Position numbers and translations under genes: made by a program. From contig NZ_JAEVLS010000004.1 of NCBI RefSeq assembly GCF_016801985.1, forward strand, positions 372,001 to 436,000: a DNA stretch of 64,000 nt, read 5' to 3'. Of the stretch, positions 1 through 8,597 are shown piece after piece. The notes beneath the pieces are model-generated. The model was not told the origin of the DNA and ran no database searches. It worked only from the letters and a program-made list of their open reading frames with translations. Within the stretch, counting starts at the first letter, position 1; each line of letters opens with the position of its first letter. Source of the stretch: Steroidobacter gossypii. GTDB lineage: Bacteria > Pseudomonadota > Gammaproteobacteria > Steroidobacterales > Steroidobacteraceae.

Positions 1-352
1 ACACGCGCTTCTGAAACTCGGCCGGCACCGAAAAATACGTGAACACCATGAGGAACACGAACACGTTGTCCACCGCCAGCGCCTTCTCGACCAGGTAGCC
101 GGTGATGAATTCGAACAGCTTGGTATCTGCGACCGCGCGAATCGCCGCGTCAGGACTCGATGACAGTTGCCACCAAAGCCAGGTGGCGAACGCGGCGCTC
201 GCGGCGATCCAGATCAGCGACCACACCAGCGCCTCGCGCATCGAGACTTTGTGGGCGCCCTGCCGATTGAGCGCGAAGAAGTCGATGGCGATGGCGACCA
301 GGACGAAGACGCCGAACAAAGACCAAAGCAGTGGCGTACCGACCGAGCTCAT
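1..352 (-). CDS. TerC/Alx-family integral membrane protein (3' end outside window)
   Basis: The 117 codons present give a polytopic membrane protein. It begins MSSVGTPLLWSLFGVFVLVA, has a TerC-type acidic residue in the first helix (AIDFFAL), and later the family signature GYLVEKALAVDNVFVFLMVF with its conserved Glu and Asp. TerC/Alx proteins are inner-membrane metal-homeostasis proteins, and Alx/MntP-class genes are tied to Mn2+ export. The ATG at 352 is chosen because the membrane segment starts at once and a manganese-type riboswitch lies just upstream. The C-terminal part runs off the left edge. The family call is firm; the transported metal is inferred from the family and the leader. Confidence 0.88.
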   Translation of the reverse strand, partial: MSSVGTPLLWSLFGVFVLVAIAIDFFALNRQGAHKVSMREALVWSLIWIAASAAFATWLWWQLSSSPDAAIRAVADTKLFEFITGYLVEKALAVDNVFVFLMVFTYFSVPAEFQKRV

Positions 353-409
353 GAGGGCCTCTCATCGATGGGCAGTCGGCGCGCAACCGACGTGTAAGGG
401 AGCGACTCG

Positions 410-540
410 AAATAGCCATTTCGGTCTTGCCACCCACGTGTGGACGTGGACTGCAGCGCCGGGCGCCCTGTCACCCGCGCCGGCGACAAGACTCCGTATT
501 GACGACACTGCAGGAGCGAACGCTCCGGCTACTCCCCTCA
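410..540 (-). promoter_or_regulatory. yybP-ykoY-type manganese riboswitch upstream of the TerC gene
   Basis: Read on the minus strand the leader holds, in order, GGGGAGTAGCC (537-527), a GGAGCG/CGCTCC hairpin, GTCGTCAATACGG (506-494), GGGTGACA (476-469) and GGTGGCAAGACC (about 435-424). These are the conserved blocks of the yybP-ykoY element, which senses Mn2+ and typically precedes alx, mntP and terC genes. The element ends about 60 nt before the TerC start at 352. The match is by eye to remembered consensus blocks, so the boundaries are approximate. Confidence 0.78.
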
Positions 541-577
541 AGAGGCGTTGCGATTTAAACATGCATGGCGCTGGCGT

Positions 578-961
578 TCAACGGCCCAGGCGTGGGCACG
601 TACGGTTGAGCAGCGCGCTCACGGCTTCGAGCAGCACGGCGCGCCGGAATGGCTTGCGAAGATAGGCGTCGTAGACCACACACTCCACCTTCAGCGCATT
701 TTCGTCCATGACGCTCATGGCCATGATAGGCACGTCGGCGCCGGCCGGATCGCTGCGGATCTGCCTGCACATCGTGGCCCCGTCCATGAACGGCATCATC
801 AGGTCGCAGATGATCAGGTCGGGCCGCTGTTCCTGAAAGCGCTGCAGACCTTCACTGCCATTGGCGGCAACGGTAACGCGATGGCCTTCGTCTTCCAGCG
901 CCGCGCCCACCACGTCCGCGAGATCCAGCTCATCGTCCACGATCAGGATTGACTTCGACAT
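578..961 (-). CDS. Single-domain response regulator (CheY-like receiver)
   Basis: This is a 127-residue receiver domain with no output domain. The acidic pair is in ILIVDDE (Asp9, Asp10), the phospho-acceptor is Asp53 in LIICDLMMP, the conserved Ser/Thr position is Ser83 (MAMSVM), and the Lys is 103 in LRKPF. It starts 16 nt after the KaiC-like gene on the same strand, so the two are probably co-transcribed. It would pass a phosphoryl signal to a partner protein; no histidine kinase is in the window. The length is normal for a stand-alone receiver. Confidence 0.9.
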   Translation of the reverse strand: MSKSILIVDDELDLADVVGAALEDEGHRVTVAANGSEGLQRFQEQRPDLIICDLMMPFMDGATMCRQIRSDPAGADVPIMAMSVMDENALKVECVVYDAYLRKPFRRAVLLEAVSALLNRTCPRLGR

Positions 962-977
962 GGCAGCGCTATGGCAC

Positions 978-2423
978 TCAAGTGGTGGTGGCTCGCGGAT
1001 CCCGCCCGAAACCCGACATGAGCGCTTCGAAGCCTCCCATGGTGTCTCCGACCTTCAACCCCTGCGAGGTGATCTTGAACTCGCGCAAGAACGGATCGAA
1101 ATCGCTGTCGCGCAATTTGGTGACCGAGATCAGCCGGCGGATCTCGCCCTTGACTTCCGCATATCGCATGACGATCAAGCCTTCCAGCAGCGACGACAGG
1201 CCTCTGCTCGGCAACTCCATGTTCGCTCCGAGGATGTTGCGACTCTCGATCGACACCATCGTCATCGCCCCCAGCGCCCGGATCTCGTTGGCCAGCGAGG
1301 AAATGAAACGCGTCAGGCGCTCCGGACCGATGACCGACTCGACCAGTCCGCCGAAGCCGTCGATGAATACCCGCTTGGCTTTGCGACGATGGATCGCGTC
1401 GACGATCTCGTGCCCCAGCTCATCGAGCAGGCGTTCGCCTTGCGGGCGCCAGATGAGCTCCAACTGCTCGCGCCGTTCCAATTCCTGCAGGTCGATGCCG
1501 ATGGCTTGCGCCTTGGCCCGCAGCCGTTGCGGACTTTCGAACAAACCGAAGAACACGCCGGGCTCGGCCGCGCTCGAGCGCGACACATACTGCAGGCCGA
1601 ACGTTGTTTTACCGCTCCCGGTCGGCCCGAACAGTCCGTTCGTGGTGCGCGCGAGCAAGCCGCCGCCCAGCATGGCGTCCACGCCTTCGATACCGGTCGA
1701 GCGGCGAGACAATTCATATTCGTCCGGAACCGAAGGCGTGGAGAACAACGCCTCGACCCGGGGATAGATCACTAGTCCGTCATCCGTGATATGGAACGAA
1801 TGTTTGCCCGGCAGGAAACCTCTGCCGCGGAACTTCACGACCTGCAGCGTTCTCTCGGTCTGCCGGTCGACCAACTGGTGAGTCAGGCGCACGATGCCGT
1901 CGACCACCGTATGCGTCACTTCCATGGCGCCATCGGCGCCGCTCGTCAACAGCAGCACCACGCAATCTCCGGTGGCTGCGTGACTCTGGATCTCTTGCAC
2001 GAAACGTTTGAATTCAAGATTCGAGCTCGCGGCGTCTCGTGTAGCGGCGAAGCCGTCGATGACCAGCACACCCGGGCGATGCCGCTTGAGCTCCACTTTG
2101 AGCAGCTCCTGCAGCCCCGCCAGGCCCTCTCTCGCGAGCACGGCGCTGCCGCTCACGAAATACAACTGATGAGGCAACATGCGCTCGGTGAAAAAGGACA
2201 TGGGGCGCAGGTGCTGCAACATGCGCGTGTGCGACTCGGCCAGCAAAGTCACAAACAGCGCTTTGCCTTCCTCGGGGCGGCGATTGAAGCAGATCTGGCT
2301 GGAAAGGATGGTCTTGCCGGTGCCGGGCGCGCCGTCGATGATGTAAACGCCCCCCTTCAGGAATCCGCCGGGCAAGATCCGATCGAGGGTACTCACGCGC
2401 GTCGCAACGACTTCAAGTTGCAT
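978..2423 (-). CDS. KaiC-like tandem RecA-fold ATPase
   Basis: The protein has 481 residues and two KaiC/RecA domains. Walker A of domain 1 is GAPGTGKT at 31-38, and its Walker B is in GVLVIDGF near 117-123. Walker A of domain 2 is GPTGSGKT near 264, with a Walker B-like VFIDGF. Each domain keeps an acidic residue after the second strand (TLLAES, GLFES). It resembles the non-clock signal-transduction ATPases found in many proteobacteria; no KaiA or KaiB is present. A strong GGAGG lies 5 nt upstream of the ATG. The downstream receiver gene suggests a two-component link, but the output is unknown. Confidence 0.88.
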   Translation of the reverse strand: MQLEVVATRVSTLDRILPGGFLKGGVYIIDGAPGTGKTILSSQICFNRRPEEGKALFVTLLAESHTRMLQHLRPMSFFTERMLPHQLYFVSGSAVLAREGLAGLQELLKVELKRHRPGVLVIDGFAATRDAASSNLEFKRFVQEIQSHAATGDCVVLLLTSGADGAMEVTHTVVDGIVRLTHQLVDRQTERTLQVVKFRGRGFLPGKHSFHITDDGLVIYPRVEALFSTPSVPDEYELSRRSTGIEGVDAMLGGGLLARTTNGLFGPTGSGKTTFGLQYVSRSSAAEPGVFFGLFESPQRLRAKAQAIGIDLQELERREQLELIWRPQGERLLDELGHEIVDAIHRRKAKRVFIDGFGGLVESVIGPERLTRFISSLANEIRALGAMTMVSIESRNILGANMELPSRGLSSLLEGLIVMRYAEVKGEIRRLISVTKLRDSDFDPFLREFKITSQGLKVGDTMGGFEALMSGFGRDPRATTT

Positions 2424-2676
2424 CCAGCCTCCGCTTCGGCATCCAATGCATATGAACGCGCCATGGCCTCAGATGATCCCAAACTCCTCGCTGCGGTTCG
2501 GCTCGACAGCGATGCATTCGGAAATAAGTGCCACCGGCTGCCATCAGTTCCGAGGGAACTTTTTGGAATCTGGCCCGGAGACTGGCGCCGCCGTGGTAGC
2601 CAGGCGCGCATTGATGGGGCTAGGATCGGGCCATCGTGCGGTGTCGCGGTTCGGTAAGTCTGGCGGCGGGGGTCCG

Positions 2677-3699
2677 ATGGCGGTCGACGAACAGCTGCAG
2701 GATTGGCGGGCGCAGGCCCTGCGGGTCGAGATGGCAGTCGGCGAGGCCGTCATCGGTCAGCAAGACACCATCCGACTGATCAACGTCGCGCTGTTCGCCC
2801 GCGGCCACGTGCTGCTCGAAGGCGATGTCGGCGTGGGCAAAACCACCATTCTGCGGGCCTTCTCTCGCGCCATCGGTGGAGATTTCGAGCGCATCGAGGG
2901 CACCATCGATCTGATGCCCGGCGATCTCATCTATCACACCTACGTAGACGCCGAAGGCAAGCCGCGCATCGAGCCCGGTCCGCTGCTCCGGCACGGCGAG
3001 CGGCTGGCGACCTTCTTTTTCAACGAGATCAACCGCGCCCGCCCGCAGGTGCAATCGCTGCTGCTGCGGGCGATGGCCGAGCGCACCGTGTCGGCCTTCA
3101 ACCGCGAGTATCGGTTTCCGCACATGATCGTGTTCGCCGATCGCAACCGGGTGGAGAAAGAAGAAACGTTCGAGCTCGCCTCCGCCGCTCGCGATCGTTT
3201 CATGTTCGAGCTGCGCATGCCCTCGCCGGTCGCGCCGGATATCCGTCGCGCACTGGTGTTCGATCCCGGCTTCCACGATGTCGATCGACTGCTCGAGCGA
3301 GTGACACCCGGCATCCTGGCCTGGCAAGAGCTCAACGAGATCGGCGCGGCGATCCAGCGCGGTATCCAAGCGAGCCAAACGCTGGAGCGTTACGTATTGG
3401 ATCTGTGGGATGCAAGTCACGCGCCGGAGCGTTTTGGGGTGCGCCTGGAGGGCGTGGACATGGACAAGCTGATCCTCGCCGGCGTGAGCCCGCGAGGCAT
3501 GATGGCTTTGACTCGCGCCGCACGGGTCGTCGCCTGGCTGGCCGGGCGCACTCACATCACGCCAGCAGACATCCAGGCGGTGGCGCCATGGACGCTCGGT
3601 CACCGTGTGTTCTTTACACCGATTTATGAGTTGCGTCGTGCCCAGCTCGCACCGGCGCTGATCGAAAAGATCCTGGAAAACGTGCCGACCCCGCGCTGA
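2677..3699 (+). CDS. mxaR: MoxR-family AAA+ ATPase (MxaR-like)
   Basis: A 340-residue MoxR ATPase. Walker A is GDVGVGKT (49-56), the Walker B region is FFFNEINRARPQ (113-124), and a sensor-like ADRN follows near 154. The usual DE of Walker B is NE here; I recall the same form in other MoxR relatives. MoxR proteins act as chaperone-like ATPases with vWA partners. It heads a six-gene run (spacing to the next gene 2 nt) whose order matches mxaRSACKL. The ATG at 2677 follows a G-rich stretch and fits the normal family N-terminus; in-frame starts at 2446 or 2614 would add a non-conserved tail. Confidence 0.88.
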   Translation: MAVDEQLQDWRAQALRVEMAVGEAVIGQQDTIRLINVALFARGHVLLEGDVGVGKTTILRAFSRAIGGDFERIEGTIDLMPGDLIYHTYVDAEGKPRIEPGPLLRHGERLATFFFNEINRARPQVQSLLLRAMAERTVSAFNREYRFPHMIVFADRNRVEKEETFELASAARDRFMFELRMPSPVAPDIRRALVFDPGFHDVDRLLERVTPGILAWQELNEIGAAIQRGIQASQTLERYVLDLWDASHAPERFGVRLEGVDMDKLILAGVSPRGMMALTRAARVVAWLAGRTHITPADIQAVAPWTLGHRVFFTPIYELRRAQLAPALIEKILENVPTPR

Positions 3700-3701
3700 C
3701 C

Positions 3702-4556
3702 ATGAGCACCTCGCCCGAGTTTCATTACAGATTGCCGCACCGATCCGGCGGTTGGCGACCTGGCTCGCACCCCGGCTCGAGCCTGGGCGGCGGCCAGGAG
3801 TTCGTCTCGCATGTGAGCATCTTCGATCGCCCGGATCCGCGCCGACTGGATCTTCGCGCCAGTCTGCGCGAAGTGCGCGGTGATTGGCTGGTGCGAGTCC
3901 ATCGGCAGCGGGTCAGTGTGCCGGTGTATGTCGTGGCCGATGTTTCCGCATCGATGAGCTTCGGCCTTCCCAAATCCAAGCTGCACGTGCTGGCGGATTT
4001 TGTGACCGCGCTCGGGCACAGCGCATTCCGCGTCGGCGATGCGCTCGGCATGCTCGCGTTCGACGCTCGAGAGCGGCCCGACTTGTTCGTGCCGGCGCTG
4101 TTGAGCCGAGGCGTGGGCGAAGTGATGGCCTCGATGCTGACCAGTTGCAAAGGCGCAGCCGGAGGCAGCGACGGATTGGAACAAGCAGTACTGCATCTGG
4201 CGGGGCGCCACGGCTTGATCTTCCTGGCCTCCGATTTCCACTGGCCGCTGGATCGACTGGGCGGCGTGCTGGATCTGCTCGCGCACTGCTACGTCGTGCC
4301 GCTCGTGGTGTGGGATCCGGCCGAGATTCAGCCGCCCAGGCACGATGGACTCATGCCGCTGCGAGACGTGGAATCTGGCCGTCGAAGCACTCAATGGCTT
4401 CGGCCTGTCACCCGTGAACGCTGGCACGAAGCAGTGGAACGACGCCGCGCCGAGCTGAATCGAATCTTCTCGGCTCGCGGCATTCGTCCCTTTTTCATCA
4501 GCGGCGAATTCGCCGGCGAGGCGCTGTCGAACTACTTCCTCGAGGCCACTGCGTGA
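3702..4556 (+). CDS. mxaS: DUF58 protein, MxaS-like
   Basis: A 284-residue cytoplasmic DUF58 protein. The conserved N-terminal arginine-rich segment (residues 40-70) leads into a vWA-like core with a MIDAS-type DVSASM at 80-85. DUF58 proteins are regularly encoded beside MoxR ATPases and vWA proteins and are thought to form a MoxR-driven maturation machine. It begins 2 nt after the MoxR gene and overlaps the next gene by 4 nt (ATGA-type coupling). In methylotrophs the protein in this position is MxaS. Here the assignment rests on family and gene order. Confidence 0.85.
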   Translation: MSTSPEFHYRLPHRSGGWRPGSHPGSSLGGGQEFVSHVSIFDRPDPRRLDLRASLREVRGDWLVRVHRQRVSVPVYVVADVSASMSFGLPKSKLHVLADFVTALGHSAFRVGDALGMLAFDARERPDLFVPALLSRGVGEVMASMLTSCKGAAGGSDGLEQAVLHLAGRHGLIFLASDFHWPLDRLGGVLDLLAHCYVVPLVVWDPAEIQPPRHDGLMPLRDVESGRRSTQWLRPVTRERWHEAVERRRAELNRIFSARGIRPFFISGEFAGEALSNYFLEATA

Positions 4557-5431
4557 AGCGCGCGCGGCGAATGCCTCGGTTGGCGGCGCTACTCATCATG
4601 GCAGTCGCGGCCGCCGACACCCTCGCCGCCTCACAAGTCACAACCGCCGTCGTCGAGCAGCCACGCCCGTTCGGCTACGTCGTTGGAGATCTGGTCACAC
4701 AGCGAGTGCTGCTCACGTCCGCTGCTGTGAATTTCGATCCCGCCACGCTGCCGCCAGTGCAACGGGTGAACATCTGGTTCGAGCGCCGCTCTGCCAGGAT
4801 CGAACCAGCGCCGGACGGCAAGCGCTGGCTGATTGTGAATTATCAGCTGATCAACGCGCCGCCGGCGCTGGCTACGGTCAATTTGCCCGCCTGGGAGCTC
4901 GAGGATCAGGCCGGTGTTGCAAAGTTGCGAATCCCGGCTGCACCGATCAGCGTCGCTCCTTTGATTTCCCATTCCGCGTCGCCTACCGCCAGCGACCTGA
5001 GGCCCGACCGTCAAGTATCGATGCTCGATACGACGCCGACGCGTACGCGACTCCTGGCCTGCTCCCTCGCGTTGGGGGTCACCTTGATCGCGTGGCTCGC
5101 ATGGTGGCAATGGCGGAACTGGCGGGACAGTCTCGGCCGGCCCTTTGCACGCGCGCTACATGAACTGCGACGGATGGAAGACGGCGCGCCCGAGGCCTGG
5201 CAGGCGCTGCACCGTGCTTTCGATCAAACGGCGGGTCGTGTGCTGCAAATCGAAACGCTGCCGACCTTGTTCGAACGCGCGCCGCAGCTGCAGCCACGGC
5301 GCGCGGAGATCGAACGATTCTTCGCCGATTCCAACGAGCGATTCTTCGGCGCCGGGCCGCCGAGCAACGCTTTGTCGCTGCGTGCGCTCTGTCAGGACCT
5401 GCGCCGGATCGAACGGCGGCACGCGTCATGA
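4553..5431 (+). CDS. mxaA: MxaA-like membrane-anchored protein
   Basis: A 292-residue protein with an N-terminal signal or anchor (residues 8-25, LAALLIMAVAAADTLAA), a periplasmic beta-type domain containing RPFGYVVGDLVTQRV, a single membrane helix near 168-183 (LLACSLALGVTLIAWLAWW) and a cytoplasmic helical tail. This architecture, and the GY-VGD motif after the signal, fit MxaA, one of the proteins needed for calcium insertion into methanol dehydrogenase. It overlaps both neighbours by 4 nt, so translation is coupled. The function in a genome without a visible mxaF is uncertain. Confidence 0.72.
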   Translation: MKRARRMPRLAALLIMAVAAADTLAASQVTTAVVEQPRPFGYVVGDLVTQRVLLTSAAVNFDPATLPPVQRVNIWFERRSARIEPAPDGKRWLIVNYQLINAPPALATVNLPAWELEDQAGVAKLRIPAAPISVAPLISHSASPTASDLRPDRQVSMLDTTPTRTRLLACSLALGVTLIAWLAWWQWRNWRDSLGRPFARALHELRRMEDGAPEAWQALHRAFDQTAGRVLQIETLPTLFERAPQLQPRRAEIERFFADSNERFFGAGPPSNALSLRALCQDLRRIERRHAS

Positions 5432-6441
5432 GTGAAGCGCTCACATTCGAGCATCCGTGGTTGCTGGTATTGCTGCCGTTAGCGCTGCTTCCGCTTTTGC
5501 GCGGAAGGCGTGACACGCTCGCGTTTCCATCGGTGGCCTGGCTGCCGCGCGATCGTGTCGGTCAACTCGTGGGCTGGCTGTGGCCGCTGTTCGCCATCCT
5601 GGCGATCGCCAGCAGCATTCTTGCGCTGGCCCAACCGGGCCGCCCGCAAAGCTTCGTGCAGCGGACGGGCACGGGTGCGGAGATTCTCGTGCTGCTGGAC
5701 CGTAGCCGCAGCATGGACGATCGGATGTTGCCCGCCAACTGGCGAGAGATCGATCCCAGCTCGCTGCTGTATCACACGGGCCGTGGCCGCAAGAAGGCCG
5801 ATGTAGCGCGGGAGCTCCTGTCACAGTTCGTCGCACAGCGACCCGACGATCGCTTCTCGTTGATGTACTTCAGCAATCGCCCGCTGAGCGTCGTTTCATT
5901 CACTCAACACGACGCAGTCATGCAAGCAGGAATCTCGGCGGGCGTGACTGGCCGTGGGCTGGCGGACACCGAGGTCGGTCGCGCACTCGTCGCGGGTATC
6001 GCCGAGTTCGATCAGCGCGCTTACTCTGGAAGTCGCATCATGCTGCTGGTTTCCGATGGTGGCGCGCACCTGGACGAAGAGACCAGGGAGCGCATCCGCA
6101 TCGGTCTTGCGCGCAATCGGATCGCGCTCTACTGGATGTATCTTCGCTCCTACAACAGCGCAACGCTCGATACGACCGATGATCGTTGGGCGAATGCGCC
6201 CGAGTTGGCCCTGCATCGTTTCTTTCAATCCTTGCCGACGCCTTACCGGGCCTACCAGGCCGAAGTGCCGGAGGACCTGTCCAGAGCCGTCGCCGAAGTG
6301 GGCCGACAGCAGAATCTGCCGCTGGACTTCCTGGAGCAGATTCCACGGCGCGACTACAGCCGTCATTTCATCGCCGTCGCGGCGTTCGCCTGCGCGATGC
6401 TGCTGTTGTATCGATCGATGTTGCTGCGGAGCTGGCAATGA
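5428..6441 (+). CDS. mxaC: vWA-domain membrane protein, MxaC-like (BatA-type)
   Basis: A 337-residue protein. Helices at 11-24 and 48-70 precede a vWA domain whose MIDAS motif is DRSRS (Asp91, Ser93, Ser95), and a final helix lies near 312-333. That topology places the metal-binding domain in the periplasm or at the membrane face, as in BatA/MxaC proteins. It starts with a 4-nt overlap and ends in an ATGA overlap with the next gene. Position four in the mxaRSACKL order supports the MxaC label, while the family alone would only say BatA-like. Confidence 0.8.
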   Translation: MSEALTFEHPWLLVLLPLALLPLLRGRRDTLAFPSVAWLPRDRVGQLVGWLWPLFAILAIASSILALAQPGRPQSFVQRTGTGAEILVLLDRSRSMDDRMLPANWREIDPSSLLYHTGRGRKKADVARELLSQFVAQRPDDRFSLMYFSNRPLSVVSFTQHDAVMQAGISAGVTGRGLADTEVGRALVAGIAEFDQRAYSGSRIMLLVSDGGAHLDEETRERIRIGLARNRIALYWMYLRSYNSATLDTTDDRWANAPELALHRFFQSLPTPYRAYQAEVPEDLSRAVAEVGRQQNLPLDFLEQIPRRDYSRHFIAVAAFACAMLLLYRSMLLRSWQ

Positions 6442-6974
6442 AGCGTGCCGCCGTGCATGGCGCCTTCGCTATCGCCGCGCTGACGTGCGCCAGCTTGGTG
6501 GCGTACTACGCGGTACGCCTGAATCGAATCGAAGGCACCAACGTGGCCATCGCCAGTGCCCGCGTGTCGGCGTTCGATGCCGACGTGCCGGAAGCGCGCT
6601 TGGCACGCGCGCTCGCGCTGGCCAACGCCGGCGAGTCCGAGGCGGCGATGAAAGCATACAAGGCGCTGATCGAAGGCGACCGCCGCGATCTCAAGCAAGC
6701 CGCGCTGTATAACCTCGGCAACTTGTATATGCGCGACGCGCTCGAGAACGGCGCCGAGCAGGCATTCCGGTCGCTGCCGCTGATCGAGCTGGCGAAACAG
6801 CGCTATCGCGAGGTGTTGCGCCATCAGCCGACGCACTGGGACGCCCGATACAATCTCTCGCGCGCCTTGCAGCTCGCGCCGGAGCTCGAGCAGGAGATCG
6901 AAGAGAAAGAAGACCCTCCGGAAAAGGAACAAAGTGTCAGCACCCTGCAGGGGGCAAGGATCGATCTGCCATGA
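6438..6974 (+). CDS. mxaK: MxaK-like TPR protein
   Basis: A 178-residue protein starting at the ATG that overlaps the MxaC stop (ATGA at 6438-6441). It has one N-terminal membrane helix (residues 7-24), then helical repeat-like sequence (LARALALANAGESEAAMKAY, YNLGNLYMRDAL, ARYNLSRAL) typical of TPRs, and a very acidic Glu/Lys-rich tail. TPR proteins sit between vWA genes in both bat and mxa clusters. Its job is probably to hold partner proteins at the membrane. It overlaps the next gene by 4 nt. Confidence 0.74.
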   Translation: MKRAAVHGAFAIAALTCASLVAYYAVRLNRIEGTNVAIASARVSAFDADVPEARLARALALANAGESEAAMKAYKALIEGDRRDLKQAALYNLGNLYMRDALENGAEQAFRSLPLIELAKQRYREVLRHQPTHWDARYNLSRALQLAPELEQEIEEKEDPPEKEQSVSTLQGARIDLP

Positions 6975-7930
6975 GATGGCGGCCGTCGCTCAGCCTCGCC
7001 ACGGACAAGCAGTCGCGCGCCATAGCGCTCGCGTTCCTGTTGTTGCTGGCGGGTCTCTTGATGCCGCCTGTGAACCTGCCGCGAGACGCCTACGACTACA
7101 TCGTGGTGTTCGACATCAGTCAGAGCATGAACGTCGAGGATTACCAGCTCCATGGCGCGCCCGTCAGCCGTTTGGCTTATGCGCACGAGGCCGCCCGCCG
7201 CACACTGCGCGATATGCCGTGTGGCTCTCGAGTTGGCTGGGCGGCATTCACCGGGTATCGCACCATCCTGTTGCTGGCGCCGGTCGAGGTCTGCGCTCAT
7301 TACAGCGATCTGCTCGCCTCGCTTGAAAAAATCGACGGCCGCATGCGCTGGTCGAATGCCAGCGAAATCACCAAAGGGGTGTACTGGTCGGTGCTGACGG
7401 CCCAAGAAACTCAGCTGCCTGCCGATGCGAAGCCCGACATCGTTTTCATCAGCGACGGACAGGAAGCGCCGCCGCTGGATCCCGCCTACCCGCCCCGAGT
7501 GATCGAAGACCTGCCCGAACATTCCATTCGCGGCTGGTTGATCGGCGCAGGCTCCGACGAGCCCAGCCCGATTCCACGAGTCGATGAAGATGGACATCGC
7601 ACGGGCTATTGGCGCGCCGACGAGGTCGTACAGATGAGCGCCTTCGGGGGCACCAATGCTCCCGCGACGGAGCACCTCTCGGCTGTGCGCGAGCCGCATC
7701 TGCGTGCGCTCGCGGACCAGCTCGGATTCGACTACGCGCGCCTGACCGGGCCTGCATCGCTGAGCGAAACCTTGCGAGACCCACGATTCGCTCGCCGGCG
7801 CCCCACGCCGACCGATCTTCATTGGCTGCCTGTAGCGCTCGCCGTGTTGACACTGGCGCTGAGATTCCGGCCGGACGGATCGTGGCGTAGTCTCGTCTTT
7901 ACTCGAAGCGCACGAACGAATTCACCGTGA
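6971..7930 (+). CDS. mxaL: vWA-domain membrane protein, MxaL-like
   Basis: A 319-residue protein. A helix near 18-32 precedes a vWA domain with MIDAS motif DISQS (Asp48, Ser50, Ser52), and a second helix lies near 281-295. In the mxa cluster MxaL is the second vWA protein and works with MxaA, C and K. The start overlaps the preceding stop (ATGA). The gene ends the run: its 3' end overlaps the opposite-strand gene that ends at 7899 by 32 bp. No mxaD follows. Confidence 0.78.
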   Translation: MRWRPSLSLATDKQSRAIALAFLLLLAGLLMPPVNLPRDAYDYIVVFDISQSMNVEDYQLHGAPVSRLAYAHEAARRTLRDMPCGSRVGWAAFTGYRTILLLAPVEVCAHYSDLLASLEKIDGRMRWSNASEITKGVYWSVLTAQETQLPADAKPDIVFISDGQEAPPLDPAYPPRVIEDLPEHSIRGWLIGAGSDEPSPIPRVDEDGHRTGYWRADEVVQMSAFGGTNAPATEHLSAVREPHLRALADQLGFDYARLTGPASLSETLRDPRFARRRPTPTDLHWLPVALAVLTLALRFRPDGSWRSLVFTRSARTNSP

Positions 7931-8594
7931 GGCGCGCCGCTCGCGGCGCCACGTCTGGCGATGAAACGCGGCGGATGTCTCCAGAGTGCAGCACGTTGCT
8001 CGGATAGATGAGCGCCCGATTGCAGCGGGCCTGATAGCTCGCGATGCGCGTGAACAAAGAATCGTCTCCGTCCATGTACTTCGCCGGCGGCGGATTCGTC
8101 ACCACTTCTCGCTTGAGGGTGGCGGAGTATGCCCGGATGCGTTGCTGGCTGATCGTTTCGAAACCGGTGCTGCGATGTCGATAAAACGACGTGCCGCCGT
8201 GTTCCGGCCCGCACAGATAATGGACGATCGCGAGCTGATTCGCTGCGCTGGTGTCGAAGTGCGGCACCCTCTGCACCGGGCGCAGCCGGTGCGGCTCGGT
8301 GGTCGTGATCGATAGCGCGCAGTAGATGACTCGCGGCGTGGTGTGCGTGGGCATCCCGAAACGCTCACGAAGCAAATCGCCAAATCGCGCCAGGTCTTCC
8401 ACGTACTCGTGCGGCGCGCGCTTGCGAATGCCTGGATAGAAGTCGCCGAATGTCGCTCGCAGCGGCGCACCGCTTTCCGCATAGGCGAACAACGCTTCTG
8501 GATCGAGCGCGAAATCCTCCACCACGGCGAGCGGCCGCTGCTCCTCGCCCAGAGACTGCATCGAGAACGAAGCCGCCTGATTCAGAGTAAACAC
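7899..8594 (-). CDS. DUF6445-type 2OG-Fe(II) oxygenase-like protein
   Basis: A 231-residue protein with a likely iron-binding facial triad: His112 and Asp114 in PHFDTS, His203 in NVLHSGD, and a downstream Arg in PRAARLTVN that could bind 2-oxoglutarate. I recognise it as the oxygenase-like family that travels with SapC and tryptophan halogenase genes behind TonB receptors. It is the last gene of that operon, 3 nt after SapC. The substrate is unknown; a hydroxylation of a captured ligand is possible but not shown by the sequence. Confidence 0.72.
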   Translation of the reverse strand: MFTLNQAASFSMQSLGEEQRPLAVVEDFALDPEALFAYAESGAPLRATFGDFYPGIRKRAPHEYVEDLARFGDLLRERFGMPTHTTPRVIYCALSITTTEPHRLRPVQRVPHFDTSAANQLAIVHYLCGPEHGGTSFYRHRSTGFETISQQRIRAYSATLKREVVTNPPPAKYMDGDDSLFTRIASYQARCNRALIYPSNVLHSGDIRRVSSPDVAPRAARLTVNSFVRFE

Positions 8595-8597
8595 GTT

